A stretch of DNA of 64,000 nt from Primulina eburnea. Lineage: Eukaryota > Streptophyta > Magnoliopsida > Lamiales > Gesneriaceae. The translations under genes were made by a program, and so were the position numbers. A model generated the notes under the pieces. The model saw nothing but the letters and a program-made list of their open reading frames with translations, was not told the DNA's origin and made no database searches. Positions 10,915-21,891 of the stretch are shown in pieces. The stretch lies in NCBI RefSeq assembly GCF_022965805.1, contig NW_027330847.1, forward strand, positions 207,621 through 271,620, read 5' to 3'. Within the stretch, counting starts at the first letter, position 1; every line of letters starts with the position of its first letter.

Positions 10915-11217
10915 GTGGGGCTGGATCAGGGTCGAGATGACGATGAGAGAAGACGAGTTAGCGTGGTGATTCCGGACTTGTAGCAGACTTGGTTTATTAC
11001 TTGAATTTAGTAATTGAACCTTAGACTTAGGTTGTACAGTATTGTACTTTTCTACTGAATTGTAGTTTTCATACAGAGATGTATATTGTTTAGATTCCAT
11101 TACCTTCCGCAGTAAAATGTTAAAAAGAAAAATGTTTAGACCCTGTTTTATCTTAATTGAAAATTAAATCCCAAAGATGATTAAGAAGATTATTAGCGTC
11201 CGGGTCCCCACAACAGG

Positions 11218-11229
11218 TGGTATCAGAGC
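11218..11229 (+). other. Primer-binding site (G2)
   Basis: TGGTATCAGAGC, five bases after the LTR end, complementary to initiator tRNA-Met. A leader of about 300 bp follows with no gene. Confidence 0.9.
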
Positions 11230-11589
11230 CGATAGTTGCTTTAGATTGAGATAGTCAGAGTTGATAGATTCTTTGGACTAAGATAGAAGAGAATGAGCGG
11301 GGTAGATTGAATTTTCTTCCTTGCATGTGATTGCTAGCATGAGATTTATTATAATGTGAATTACATTATGGGTGCTAGCATGATTTACTGCTTTCCCTAT
11401 TACATGTTGTTGTATCTGAGTTGATTGCAGCATGTAATTATTAAGCCTGAATCAGAACCGAGTCTGGATCAGAGGTATATGATTAGAGGAGGGCTGAGAC
11501 AGAATACATAGATTGTATATTGATTTGTTTGATATTCAGATATACCGCCTCGGAGATTTCCAGAAAGGGGTAACACTTCGTCTGAACAG

Positions 11590-12495
11590 ATGGATGTATC
11601 AGAAGCTCAGCTAGAAGAAAAGATGAAAGAGTTTGAGTTATTACAGCCGCCGATTCTGAGTGGTACCGAGACATCTGAAGATTGTCAGAACTGGTTTGAT
11701 GATATAGAAATCTTGTTCGATTTGCTTGATTGTACAGATGAACAGAGGGTTAAAATGGTGCCTTATCAGTTACGAGAAGCCGCCAGGAGTTGGTGGATTA
11801 CCAGTAGACGAATGTGGGCACAGAGAGGTACAGTGATGTCATGGGAAATATTCAGAACTGAATTTTATCGAAGATTTTTCTCAGCTTCGTATCGAGAGAA
11901 CAAGAAATTAGAGTTTGAGAATTTGAGCCAAGGGCAGCTGAATATTGACCAATATATTGCTAAATTCTCTACTCTACTGCATTTTGCTCCTCATTTAGCT
12001 GGGAATGATGAAGCTGTAGTGAATCAATTCATCAGAGGGTTGAATTCAGAGGTAGTTGCATTTATGAATTTGCAACGACCTTACCATTTTGCTGACATTC
12101 AGAGTAGAGCAAAGAGAGCGGAGGCGAGCCTGATTAGACAATTGACAAGGTTGTGTGTGAAGCCACCCGAGACACAGCAGTCCCCTCTTCGAATTGAGCG
12201 TGGCAGCACGAGTGGAAAGCACGATTTGCTGAAAGTTCAAAAGAAGTCATTCAAGAAGTTGGGAAGTGGTTCCTCTAGCTCGAGTGGTTCTAGCTCAAGT
12301 TATATTGGAGGGTATTGCAGCACTTGCGGAGGAAGACATCCCACGGAGCTATGCCAGGGAGTTACTGTTAGTTGTCGTATCTGTCGACAGCCGGGGCACT
12401 TTGCTAGAGTTTGTCCCCAGAGAGGTTCCCGAAGATTTCAGGGAGCAGGACCATCTGGATATGGTGATCGAAGAACAGCCCCAAGAGACACTTGA
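11590..12495 (+). CDS. gag: G2 gag (open frame, start codon displaced)
   Basis: 301 residues related to the G1 gag: gag domain (about 20-190; RSWW, FYRRFF, NLSQGQ, QFIRGLN), Ser-rich linker, and a CCHC knuckle in CRICRQPGHFARVC near the end. The family start (M-P-P-R) is replaced by ATA at 11542-11544, in frame 16 codons upstream, so the first available Met is at 11590. The frame ends where the protease would begin in G1. Gag would coat the RNA and could allow packaging with enzymes from another element. Whether it is translated is unknown. Confidence 0.8.
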   Translation: MDVSEAQLEEKMKEFELLQPPILSGTETSEDCQNWFDDIEILFDLLDCTDEQRVKMVPYQLREAARSWWITSRRMWAQRGTVMSWEIFRTEFYRRFFSASYRENKKLEFENLSQGQLNIDQYIAKFSTLLHFAPHLAGNDEAVVNQFIRGLNSEVVAFMNLQRPYHFADIQSRAKRAEASLIRQLTRLCVKPPETQQSPLRIERGSTSGKHDLLKVQKKSFKKLGSGSSSSSGSSSSYIGGYCSTCGGRHPTELCQGVTVSCRICRQPGHFARVCPQRGSRRFQGAGPSGYGDRRTAPRDT

Positions 12496-15111
12496 TGATA
12501 TAGTGACAGGTACTGTTACTCTATGATTATGTTGCAAATGTATTGATGTATACTAATGCATTCATTATGAGTATCTTTGAAAGAATTGCATTGATATATG
12601 CTGTACCTGTTGAGTCTGGTTGTACTGTAGTATTGATCCCTGTAATTTGGGGAAAAGAAAGATAGATATCAGAGATTTCTGTGAAATATCATAAACTACA
12701 GTAAGATAAGAGTAAGATCGAGTTAGATTAGAATGTACTTGTGTTCCAGATTTGATTGCATTGTTGATAATAGTATGCTAAATAAGTACAGAACTCGAGT
12801 ATAAGATTCAGACCAGATATGGCTGATGAGTAGAGATTTCACAGTAAGGATTCTAGATTTCGAATTCCTTTGATATCTGTGTTGTCTATGACTCGATTGA
12901 TACAGAAAGGAGCAGATGGTATCCTTATGTACTCAGTAGATGTACTGAAATCGAGCTTAACATTGGCAAATTTGCCAGTGATATACGAGTTGGCAGATGT
13001 TTGCCTAGATAAGATTTTAGATTTGTCTTATATCAGAAAGATAGATTTCAGAATTGAATTCAGATCAGATACTGATTGTTGTTTAGAATTCAGAGCAGAA
13101 TGATATTGAGTGTGCAGAATGTTACAGAATGAATTGAAAGATCAGTAGAAGAATTTCGACCAGGAGTTACATCCGATTTTGTGTGGCTCTTTGGCATGTT
13201 TTAGTATATTCAAAGATGTTCTGATGATTCTATGCTTGTTATATCTATGAGATTTTGATATGCTAACAGCATCTGATTGATTAAACGGAATATTTGAAGA
13301 TTTATTGAATATTCAGAAAACTGTGATTATTGTATACAGAAATTAGCCAGGTATGAATCATAATTGAAACAGATGGTATTCAGAATATGTAATATCTGCA
13401 GTTTGTATACCGATTTATTTGCACAGTTGAGACGGAAATCAGTGACTGTAACCGACACAGGTAACAGATATATCAGAATTAGCAGAAATGTCAGAAAGTC
13501 AAAATTGCTGAGTTTTACAGATTTTCTTATTCTCTTATTCCCTTATTATGTTATATCTGCTTACGTATTGTGATTACTCTAAATCAGTATTTGAGACATC
13601 TTATATTTTTTGGGAGCATATTCTATTTGCAGATGAGATATGGCAGATGATTTGGGCACTGTGAAGATTAATCAGTAGTCAGAATTATCAGTATTGACAG
13701 CAATCGTTGTTCTATGAGTTTTCTTAAACTCACTAGATCTGTATAAGCTGTTTTTATCTTGAATCTGATTGATATTACTGTAGTATGCATGTATGTTTGA
13801 TACAGAATATTGTAAACAGTTGAGAGTTGCAACAGTTCAGAAATGTGATCAGAATGCTCAGAATTGTATTTCGATAATCAGAACAGAGTTTCGATTAGGG
13901 CAACTGATATGTGAATTGTGTTTGTATAAGATTGATTATCTTGTGATATCCGAATGTTTCAGAATTGTATAACAGAATTGATATTTATAATCAGAGCCGA
14001 ATACCAGGTAGGTATTTCTTCTTTATTTCATATTATTAACTGATTGTTTATACCGAATAGTTCGAATCAGATATCACAAATGGTGTCAGACATGCACAGT
14101 GATGGATTCAGTTTTCATTCGGATAACAGACAGTTGTGATATAAACAGATTAAATCAGTTATAGCAAAAATTGTACAGAAATGTTGGCAGAAATTGTACT
14201 GATAAGTCTGAATTGCTAACAGAAAAAGACAGAAAGACAGGAATCAGAAGATTTGTTACAGCATATGTATATTTCTGAATAGAAATGGGAGTACATTTCT
14301 ATGGTTTTCGTAATGACATTACAGCCATTTTCTTTAGATTTTGACATAATATGATTATGATTGACAGACTTCTCAATCTATATCTATCAGTTTGTACCAG
14401 ATTACGTACAAACAGAACTAGATGACATAGATCGATGTCAAAGAAATAATCAGATGGATTAGAATATTGAATTAGATGATATCAGATTGTGATTTTGATG
14501 GAGTTGTACTTGTGATAGACTCTATCATAAGCTCTCTTGTGCAGATTTATTACAGATTGGCTGGTAGTCAGAGACATTGACAGATAGTCAGGGTGTAATA
14601 ATCAGATATAGCCAGATATTGGAAGATATTCAGAGAGTGGTAGTGCTGGATGCTAGCACTAGTTGACATAAAGTTTTGTTACCTTATAAGTGATTGTGTG
14701 GTGATAGCTATCAAAAGAGTACGGAGATCGTTACAGATGACACATTGTACAGTAAGTGCTATAGAGTCCGTATAAAGAAGATTCAGACAGGAATAAAGAT
14801 AGCTCAAAAATGACAGATTTAATAAACCAACATCAGATGATGATGCTTAGTATTGAGAGTGGAAGATTGAATATATCCTTGATTTAGATAAAGAGGTTGA
14901 ACAATGACTGTTGGTATTGGTTACTGAACTGTAATTGGTTTATACAAATGTTGTATAACCAGCATGGCAAGATTGATTCGGTCAGAGTTGGTTTAAGAAG
15001 TATGATGATAGGATACTTCATGAATTCTTATTCCAGACTGGAATCAGAGAGTTGAGTTCGAGTTGAACTCTAGTATACATTGCTTCTCGTACCGCTGAAT
15101 TGATTACTTGA
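12496..15111 (+). pseudogene. pol: G2 decayed pol remnant
   Basis: No long open frame. Islands of G1 pol homology remain in order. At 12870-13020 is the protease-RT linker (YSVDVLKSS, ANLPVIYELADV). Near 14270-14300 is the segment leading into the integrase core (TTCTGAATAGAAATGGGAG). The distance between these islands is about 600 bp shorter than in G1, so much of RT/RNase H is missing or beyond recognition. The same landmarks recur in order in G4 (53340, 54550). A 69-codon ORF at 13364 is not convincing as a gene. Confidence 0.7.
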
Positions 15112-15149
15112 GAGTTCGAGGACGAACTCAGATCTAAGAGGGGGAGAAA
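15112..15149 (+). other. Hairpin and polypurine tract (G2)
   Basis: GAGTTCGAGGACGAACTC (15112-15129) is a perfect 7-bp stem with loop AGGA. Seven bases later the polypurine tract AAGAGGGGGAGAAA (15136-15149) abuts the 3' LTR and primes plus-strand DNA in this family. Both are conserved in G1 and G4. Confidence 0.85.
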
Positions 15150-17283
15150 TGTAATGCCCGAGAATTATTGAATGGATAAATCCAGATTATCAATCTTCAT
15201 TAACAAGAGATTTGGAAGATATGAGAATGCATGTCATGCAATGAGGGAAGAAAGATTTGAGAACCAGGTGTTGCATGATCAGAAAACTAGTATTTAGAAG
15301 TTTGCACAACCGCACCCGCGGTGCTAGCATGACCGCCCCCGTGGTGCATGTGCAGAAAATGGAGTGCAAATCCCGTGGCCACACCGCACCCGTGGTATTA
15401 GCGAGAGCGCACTCGCGGTGCAGACACCGCACCCGCGGTAAAGATAACGCCGCACCCGCGATCGTTGCTTCGAACATTTTGGATATGATCACCGCTTGAG
15501 CGCACCCGCGCTCCTTATACTCACCGCACCCGCGGTCTGACATGAAGCGCCAAGAAGTAGGCCACGTTTTATATGGTTGCATGTAGTATATATATAAGTG
15601 GAACTCGTGTCTTTCAGAGGAGAAAGGAACAGAAATCGAAGGGTGGAGAGAAAACTTGTCTTCGTGAGGTTCTAAATTGATTTGTGAAGAATCCGGGCAT
15701 CAGAATTCAAATTCGAACATGGTAGCGTACTCTTCTAGCTACGAGCTACACAAAGACGTAAGTTTTGTTACGTTTTGAGATGTTTTGAGAATATGATATT
15801 TCTAGAATTGCATATGATTCAGATATGGCGTTTCTACTACCGTAGACATTGTAGAATTGAAGATAGATTAAAGAACAGATTGTTTCTGTAATTGTTATGA
15901 TTTTTGAAAGATATTGACTGAGATTCTATATCAGAATTGTGTTAGTATTCAGAGTATGATTGTATTGACACTGATTATGAGTTCAGTATTATATTTGTGA
16001 TGTTCAGATTGACGGGGTTATTCAGATTGTATTGTTATGCCGTCGAAACATCAGTTGAGTTAGATTGATCAGATTCAGATATGATTTTGATTAGATTGTG
16101 ATATTATTGATATGACTCAGATTGTATCTTGTTCAGATATTGATCAGATTGTATACTGAATTGAATATTGATCAGAACAGATGAAATATTGAGTTATTAC
16201 TGATACAGCGTATTCGATATTATCATTTCAGATTCGAGATGGACAGAGTTGAATACAGATCATCGTCTTCGTCAGACAGGGACGACAAAGGTATAAATCA
16301 TGTGATATTCGGGAAGAAACAACTCAATCAAGATCATCCTTGAGTTGCCCAATAAATCACATACTATAATATTGTTTATGTTTTATCTTATTATGCTTTG
16401 TGTACAGATCATGTTGCATTGCATTAAGATGATCATGCTTGTTTACAGATTTTGTATTCATGCATTTAAGATAGGACAGTTTGGAGATCAGCCAGACTGC
16501 TAGACGTTCGGCGATATCTCAGCTTAGGGGAAGATCACCGCCCCTTTGTAGATGTGGATACAGATCAGGCCGAAGTCTAGGAATAAGACGTACAGCACCT
16601 CGATCGGTAGGGTAGGTGACAGACAGTGACGTCTTATTCACACCGGGATCCCTAGAGTTATAGATCGAGTCAAGTCTAGACATGATTTGATTAGAACTGC
16701 ATGCTTATATGGATGTGGCTCCTAGATCATGGGACCCATCATTACTGCGTTCAGTTGGGTTAGCATGTTTTATGATTAAGATTGTTTATATGCATGTTTA
16801 TCTGATTTGAGTTGCATGTTTTTTTGATTAATTTCATAGATTATGAAATAGATTGTTTCTATACATGATAGCATGTTTTATAATTCAGGTTGTTTATATA
16901 CATGCTTACCATGTTTTATACTGTGATTTATTCTCACCGGAGTTATCCGGCTGTTGTCTTGTTTTGTATGTGTGCATGACAACAGGTGGGGCTGGATCAG
17001 GGTCGAGATGACGATGAGAGAAGACGAGTTAGCGTGGTGATTCCGGACTTGTAGCAGACTTGGTTTATTACTTGAATTTAGTAATTGAACCTTAGACTTA
17101 GGTTGTACAGTATTGTACTTTTCTACTGAATTGTAGTTTTCATACAGAGATGTATATTGTTTAGATTCCATTTCCTTCCGCAGTAAAATGTTAAAAAGAA
17201 AAATTTTTAGACCCTGTTTTATCTTAATTGAAAATTAAATCCCAAAGATGATTAAGAAGATGATTAGCGTCCGGGTCCCCACA
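15150..17283 (+). repeat. G2 3' LTR
   Basis: 2134 bp, TGTAATGCCCGAG to GGGTCCCCACA, directly followed by the duplicated CCCAG and the resumed G1 RT. It lacks the solo LTR and the 120-bp duplication seen in the 5' copy. Otherwise it closely matches, which points to recent insertion. Confidence 0.95.
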
Positions 17284-17856
17284 CCCAGTGTATCTCCTTG
17301 GGGTGCTCCGGTGCTTTTCGTTAGGAAGAAAGATGGCTCGATGCGATTGTGTATTGATTACAGGCAGTTGAATAAGGCAACAGTGAAGAACAAGTATCAT
17401 TTGCCTCGCATCGACGACTTGTTTGATCAGTTACAGGGATCTTCGGTATACTCGAAGATTGATTTGAGATCAGGGTATCATCAGCTCAGAGTTCGAGACG
17501 TTGATATTCCGAAGACTGCATTCCGAACCAGGTATGGGCACTACGAGTTTGTTGTTATGCCTTTTGGGTTGACGAATGCGCCTGCGGTGTTTATGAGTTT
17601 GATGAACCGCATTTTTCAGAGATATTTAGATGATTTTGTGATTGTGTTTATTGACGATATTTTGGTATATTCGAAGAGTCTGACTGAGCATGCAGATCAT
17701 CTGAGAATCGTATTGAAGACTTTGAGAAATGAGCAGTTGTATGCCAAACTGTCCAAGTGTGAATTCTGGCTGAGACAGGTCGTCTTCTTGGGTCACATTA
17801 TATCTGGAGATGGTATTGCGGTAGATCCGAGTAAAGTTGAGGGTGTTATCAGTTGA
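17284..17856 (+). pseudogene. pol: G1 pol: reverse transcriptase
   Basis: Continuation of the G1 RT after the G2 insertion. It begins [20 protein letters not shown] and includes [26 protein letters not shown], the PFGLTNAP motif and the catalytic FIDD (17647-17658). The domain is intact to its thumb region, where a TGA at 17854-17856 ends it. The flanking context favours a former Trp codon. The apparent ORF start at 17248 lies inside the G2 LTR and is not biological. Confidence 0.93.
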
Positions 17857-19252
17857 CCGAGACCGACTTCTGTGCCTGAGATACGCAGTTTCATGGGTCT
17901 AGCCGGGTATTATCGTCGTTTTATCCGAGATTTCTCCAGTATAGCAAAGCCTATCACCCAGTTGACACAGAAAAACATGCCATTTGTGTGGTCAGAAGAA
18001 TGTGAGAGCAGTTTTGTTGAGCTGAAGAAGAGGTTGACTAGTGCGCCTGTCTTGACGATTCCTTCAGGTACAGGTGAGTTTGTTGTATATTGTGACGCAT
18101 CTCACAGAGGGCTAGGATGTGTTCTTATGCAGCGAGGGCACGTGATAGCGTACGCCTCTAGACAGCTGAAGCCACACGAGACCCGCTATCCGATTCATGA
18201 CCTTGAATTGGCGACGATTGTATTTGCACTCAAGATCTGGCGTCATTATCTGTATGGCGAGAAATTCGAGATCTATTCCGATCATAAGAGCCTGAAGTAT
18301 CTCTTTTCTCAGTCAGAGTTGAATATGAGGCAGCGACGATGGCTTGATCTGCTAAAAGATTTTGATTGCGAGATCAAATACCATCCAGGGAAGTCTAATG
18401 CAGCGGCAGACGCCTTGAGTCGAAGGGTATGTGCTCTTTCCTTGTCGACTGTAGGCGTATCGAATTTAATAGAAGATTGTTGCTTGTCCGGATTGACATT
18501 TGATACAGAGAGTAGACCGTTGCGACTTGCTGCGATTCAGATTGAGCCAGATCTGATTTTGAGGGTCAAAGAAGCACAAAGAACTGATCCGAGCATTCAG
18601 AGATCGATTGATATGGTCAGAGCTGGTCATATATCAGAGTATAAGGTTAGAGATTTTTTTCTGTATGTGAATAACCGTCTAGTGGTGCCAGATGTTTCAG
18701 ATTTGAAACGACAGATCATGTCAGAGGCACACTGTAGTCGGTTCAGCATTCATCCTGGAGGCAGGAAGATGTACAATGACTTGAAGACGCAATTCTGGTG
18801 GAAGCAGATGAAGACAGATATTGCAGAATTTGTGTCTAGATGTCTGAATTGCCAACAGGTGAAAGCAGAGAGGAAGAAGCCCGGAGGTTTACTTCAGAGT
18901 TTGTCTATTTCTGAATGGAAATGGGACCACATTTCCATGGATTTCGTGACGAAGTTACCTCGATCATCCCGGGGCTGTGATTCGATTTGGGTCATCATTG
19001 ATAGACTGACCAAATCAGCTTGCTTCATTCCGTACAGAATGACCTATCGTCAAGATCAGATGGCAGAGTTATATGTCAGAGAGGTCGTCAGATTGCATGG
19101 TGTGCCGAAGTCGATCGTATCAGACCGTGATCCACGATTCACTTCTCACTTCTGGCACAGCTTGCAGCAGGCTTTGGGTACGACTTTACACCTAAGCAAT
19201 GCTTATCATCCCAGACAGACGAACAGTCAGAGCGGACTATCCAGACTTTAGA
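17857..19252 (+). pseudogene. pol: G1 pol: RNase H and integrase
   Basis: Same frame as the RT segment, separated only by the TGA. It starts with the RT-RNase H connection ([14 protein letters not shown]). RNase H follows with [22 protein letters not shown] and [10 protein letters not shown] (about residues 60-190 from 17872). Then comes the integrase zinc-binding region ([19 protein letters not shown]). The integrase core has Asp in [10 protein letters not shown] (18940-18942) and Asp in SDRDPRF (19123-19125). The frame is lost near 19220 just before the catalytic Glu, consistent with a small deletion (about 4 bp relative to the family motif). Confidence 0.92.
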
Positions 19253-19976
19253 GGACATGCTGAGAGCTGTAGTACTAGACTTTGGTACTAGTTGGCAGGA
19301 TTCATTGCCGTTGTGTGAGTTTTCATACAACAACAGCTATCAGACGAGCATTGAGATGGCACCGTTCGAAGCTTTGTATGGCAAGAAGTGCAGATCTCCT
19401 CTGTATTGGGATGATTTTTCTGAGGTACCAGAGTTGGGACCTGATATGATTCGTGAGATGACCGAGAAAGTGAAAATCATTCAGAAGAGAATGAAGACGG
19501 CACAGGATAGGCAAGCGAAGTACGCCAATGTCAGACGCAGACCGTTGGTATTTGAACAGGGAGACAGAGTATTTTTGAAGATTTCACCTTTCAGAGGCGT
19601 TGTCAGATTTGGCAAGCGTGGAAAATTGTCTCCTAGATACGTCGGTCCGTATGAGATCCTTGAGAAGATTGGCAATCGAGCTTACAGACTTGCTCTTCCT
19701 CCTTCACTGTCCGGTATACATGATGTTTTTCATGTATCGATGTTGCGCAAATACATGCCGGATGATTCTCATGTCATTCAACCTGACGAAGCCGAGCTGG
19801 ATCAGACTCTGAGCTACGTTGAAAGACCGATACAGATTCTTGATCGGAAAGAAAAGAAGCTCAGGACGAAGACTATTCCGTTAGTGAAGGTTCAGTGGAG
19901 TCGTCATGGCATCGAAGAAGCAACTTGGGAGACAGAGTCTGAGATGAGACAGAAACATCCCGAGCTATTCATATGA
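19253..19976 (+). pseudogene. pol: G1 pol: integrase C-terminus with chromodomain-like tail
   Basis: After the frameshift, the remaining 240 residues are open. They contain the end of the integrase core (FSYNNSYQTSIEMAPFEALY), the family GPYEI block (SPRYVGPYEILEKIG) and HDVFHVSMLRKY. A C-terminal stretch from about residue 190 (IQILDRKEKKLRTK, LVKVQW, EEATWE) resembles the chromodomain tail of chromoviruses. By family knowledge such tails can direct integration to heterochromatin, which would fit insertion in a satellite. This is an inference. Confidence 0.88.
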
Positions 19977-20040
19977 TGTGAGTCTTCCTTTCAATTGTGA
20001 TTATACTGTGTTGTATATACTTGCATGATTACTTGCTTAA

Positions 20041-20078
20041 GAGTTCGAGGACGAACTCTTGTCTAAGAGGGGGAGAAA
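20041..20078 (+). other. Hairpin and polypurine tract (G1)
   Basis: GAGTTCG (20041-20047) pairs with CGAACTC (20052-20058). The polypurine tract AAGAGGGGGAGAAA follows at 20065-20078, next to the 3' LTR. Same layout as G2 and G4. Confidence 0.85.
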
Positions 20079-21891
20079 TGTAAGGCTCGAGAATTATCCG
20101 TTGTCATTGATGTTGACTTGAAGAGGGGAATGCATGATAGGAAAAATGAGAGTTGAGCAAGCATGGCCGAAGCCACACCGCCCCTGCGGTGCTAGGACTA
20201 CCGCACCCCCAGTGTAGGTGACAGAAAGTTGAGGGAATTGTGCAAAGCAACACCGCACCCGCGGTGCGCGCAAGACCGCACCCGCGGTGGTAAGACCGCA
20301 CCCGCGGTGATGCAAGCGCCGCACCCGCGGTGATCGACATTTAGGAAAATGCATTGCTGCCGAGAGCACAGCGCACCCGCGCTCTTGAGTTGTCGCACCC
20401 GCGGTGCTGCATGCGCGAATTCCACCTTTCATTGTTATGTTGACACATGGCTTGGGGTATATAAGCTTGCATTGGCACCTCATCTCTTCTCCATTTTCAG
20501 CAGCCGAGAAGCAAGAGCAAGGGGAGAGAGTTCACTTCTTTATAGTCTTTGCACTTGAGATTTTGAGTGGTTTTGTGTTCCGATTTTAATTTGGAGGCCG
20601 GATTCATGATCCTTGCAACGAGGGCTAGCTAAGGATGTAAGTTCTTATATTTCCAGCATGTTTCGAAATTCATATGTTGGGGAAATTATGTTTTGAGTTG
20701 AGAAATGTGTTCTTGGTATATCGAGCATCGTAGATTCGTTATCAGATTGATTTTCGGATATCGTATACTAGGGGTTCGATTTTCCAGCATGTGTGGATTG
20801 AGTAGATACAGATTTCAGCATGTATTTTGATGTTTAGATGAGATTATGAGTATTGAGGTTAATCGATTATTGTGATGTTGAGACTGAGTTGACCGGCACC
20901 GAGAATTACGCTGTTATGCCGTCGATTTGTACCGAGATTTATTATTGATTGGAATATGTGTTGCTTTGAGTTAGAGATTGATATTGTGTGTCTACACATT
21001 GCCATTTCAGATTTGAAGTGACAAGTTTGACATTCCGACTTCAAGATCTCGACAGAGATTGTGTGACGAAAGGTATAATTCATGTGGTCTTGGGATTGCA
21101 CAACTCGATTCAGATTTGATACGAGTTTCCATAAATCACATACTAGATTGTTATTACATTGATTATGTAATGTCTTGTTTATTGATTTATATTCGAGTCC
21201 TGAGATAGGAGATTTTGGCAGATTGGCCAAAACTAGACGTTTCGGTGTATCGTCGCATAGTAGTAGATTTGCTCTATGTGTAGACCTCGATACAGAGTTG
21301 ACCGAAGTCTAGGAATAAGACTTACCGTTACCCCGAGTGGTTGGGTAGGTGACAGACCGTCTTATTCACACCGGGATCCCTAGATTAGAAATGAGTCGAG
21401 TCAAGATTTAAATGTTGAATACAGATTTGTATTCTTCTACATGTTTAGATTTTCATTCATGTTACTTGATATATGCTATGCTTTTGTACATGATTATTAC
21501 ATTGCATGCATCCATGTTTTATACTGGGATATGTTCTCACCGGAGTTATCCGGCTGTTGTCGTGTCTGTATGTGTGCATGGCAACAGGTGGGGCAGGATC
21601 AGGGTCACGACGAGGAAGAGAGAGTTGATAGCGTGGTGATGCCGGGTGTAGCAGCAGATTACTAGTAGTTTCTGTTTAGATCTGAACTACTTGTATTTGA
21701 GATTCGAACATTAGTTGTATGGTTGTACTAGACAGACTTGTATGTATTTGATGTTGTTTAATTATTATAAAGATATGTCATGCTTTTAGTATACATTTGA
21801 ATTAATGTTAAAAGCAAAATTTTGACCCACATTTTCGAACAAAGATCCAATTAAATCCCAAAAGAATTGAGTTAGAGCCCGGGTCCCCACA
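20079..21891 (+). repeat. G1 3' LTR
   Basis: 1813 bp, TGTAAGGCTCG to GGGTCCCCACA, matching 3462-5275 with roughly two dozen single-base differences by eye. Followed by the target duplication ATCCC and satellite. It carries its own dyad cluster, a TATA box (20458-20464) and the hairpin pair. Confidence 0.95.

Larger units (their letters stand above)
7364..11212 (+). repeat. G2 5' LTR with internal insertion
   Basis: 3849 bp, starting TGTAATGCCCGAG and ending GGGTCCCCACA. The 3' LTR is only 2134 bp. The difference of 1715 bp is fully explained by a 1590-bp solo LTR (8543-10132) plus its 5-bp duplication and a 120-bp tandem duplication (7654-7773/7774 onward). It holds GC-rich dyad repeats, a TATA box, and the conserved inverted repeat (10511-10567) and hairpin pair (10866-10914). 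Confidence 0.95.
7364..17283 (+). mobile_element. G2: non-autonomous Ty3/gypsy element nested in G1
   Basis: LTR element of 9920 bp inserted into the RT gene of G1, with a perfect 5-bp duplication CCCAG (7359-7363 and 17284-17288). Features: 5' LTR 7364-11212 (enlarged), PBS 11218-11229, gag 11590-12495, decayed pol remnant to about 15111, polypurine tract 15136-15149 and 3' LTR 15150-17283. It cannot encode its own RT or integrase, so it presumably moved using enzymes from another element. It must be younger than G1. Its LTRs are related to those of G4 and G3 in architecture but not identical. Confidence 0.95.
3462..21891 (+). mobile_element. G1: Ty3/gypsy chromovirus-like retrotransposon (interrupted)
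   Basis: Complete LTR element inserted in the satellite, flanked by the 5-bp duplication ATCCC (3457-3461 and 21892-21896). It has 5' LTR 3462-5275, PBS 5281-5292, gag-protease-RT from 5517, the rest of pol from 17284 to 19976, polypurine tract 20065-20078 and 3' LTR 20079-21891. Without the nested G2 insertion it would be about 8.5 kb. The C-terminal part of integrase carries a chromodomain-like tail, and domain order is RT, RNase H, integrase, as in Ty3/gypsy. Tekay/Del-type chromovirus is my best lineage guess. The two LTRs differ by roughly two dozen changes by eye, so insertion is fairly recent. It is inactive: pol is split, with one in-frame stop and one frameshift. Confidence 0.95.

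Noticed and set aside
13364..13573. A 69-codon ORF in the G2 remnant as a possible new gene
   Set aside because: Short, no motif, and it falls in a region with scattered pol homology. Chance is the simpler explanation.
17248..17283. A start codon for the RT frame at 17248
   Set aside because: These bases are the end of the G2 LTR. The RT frame belongs to G1 and begins again only at 17284.
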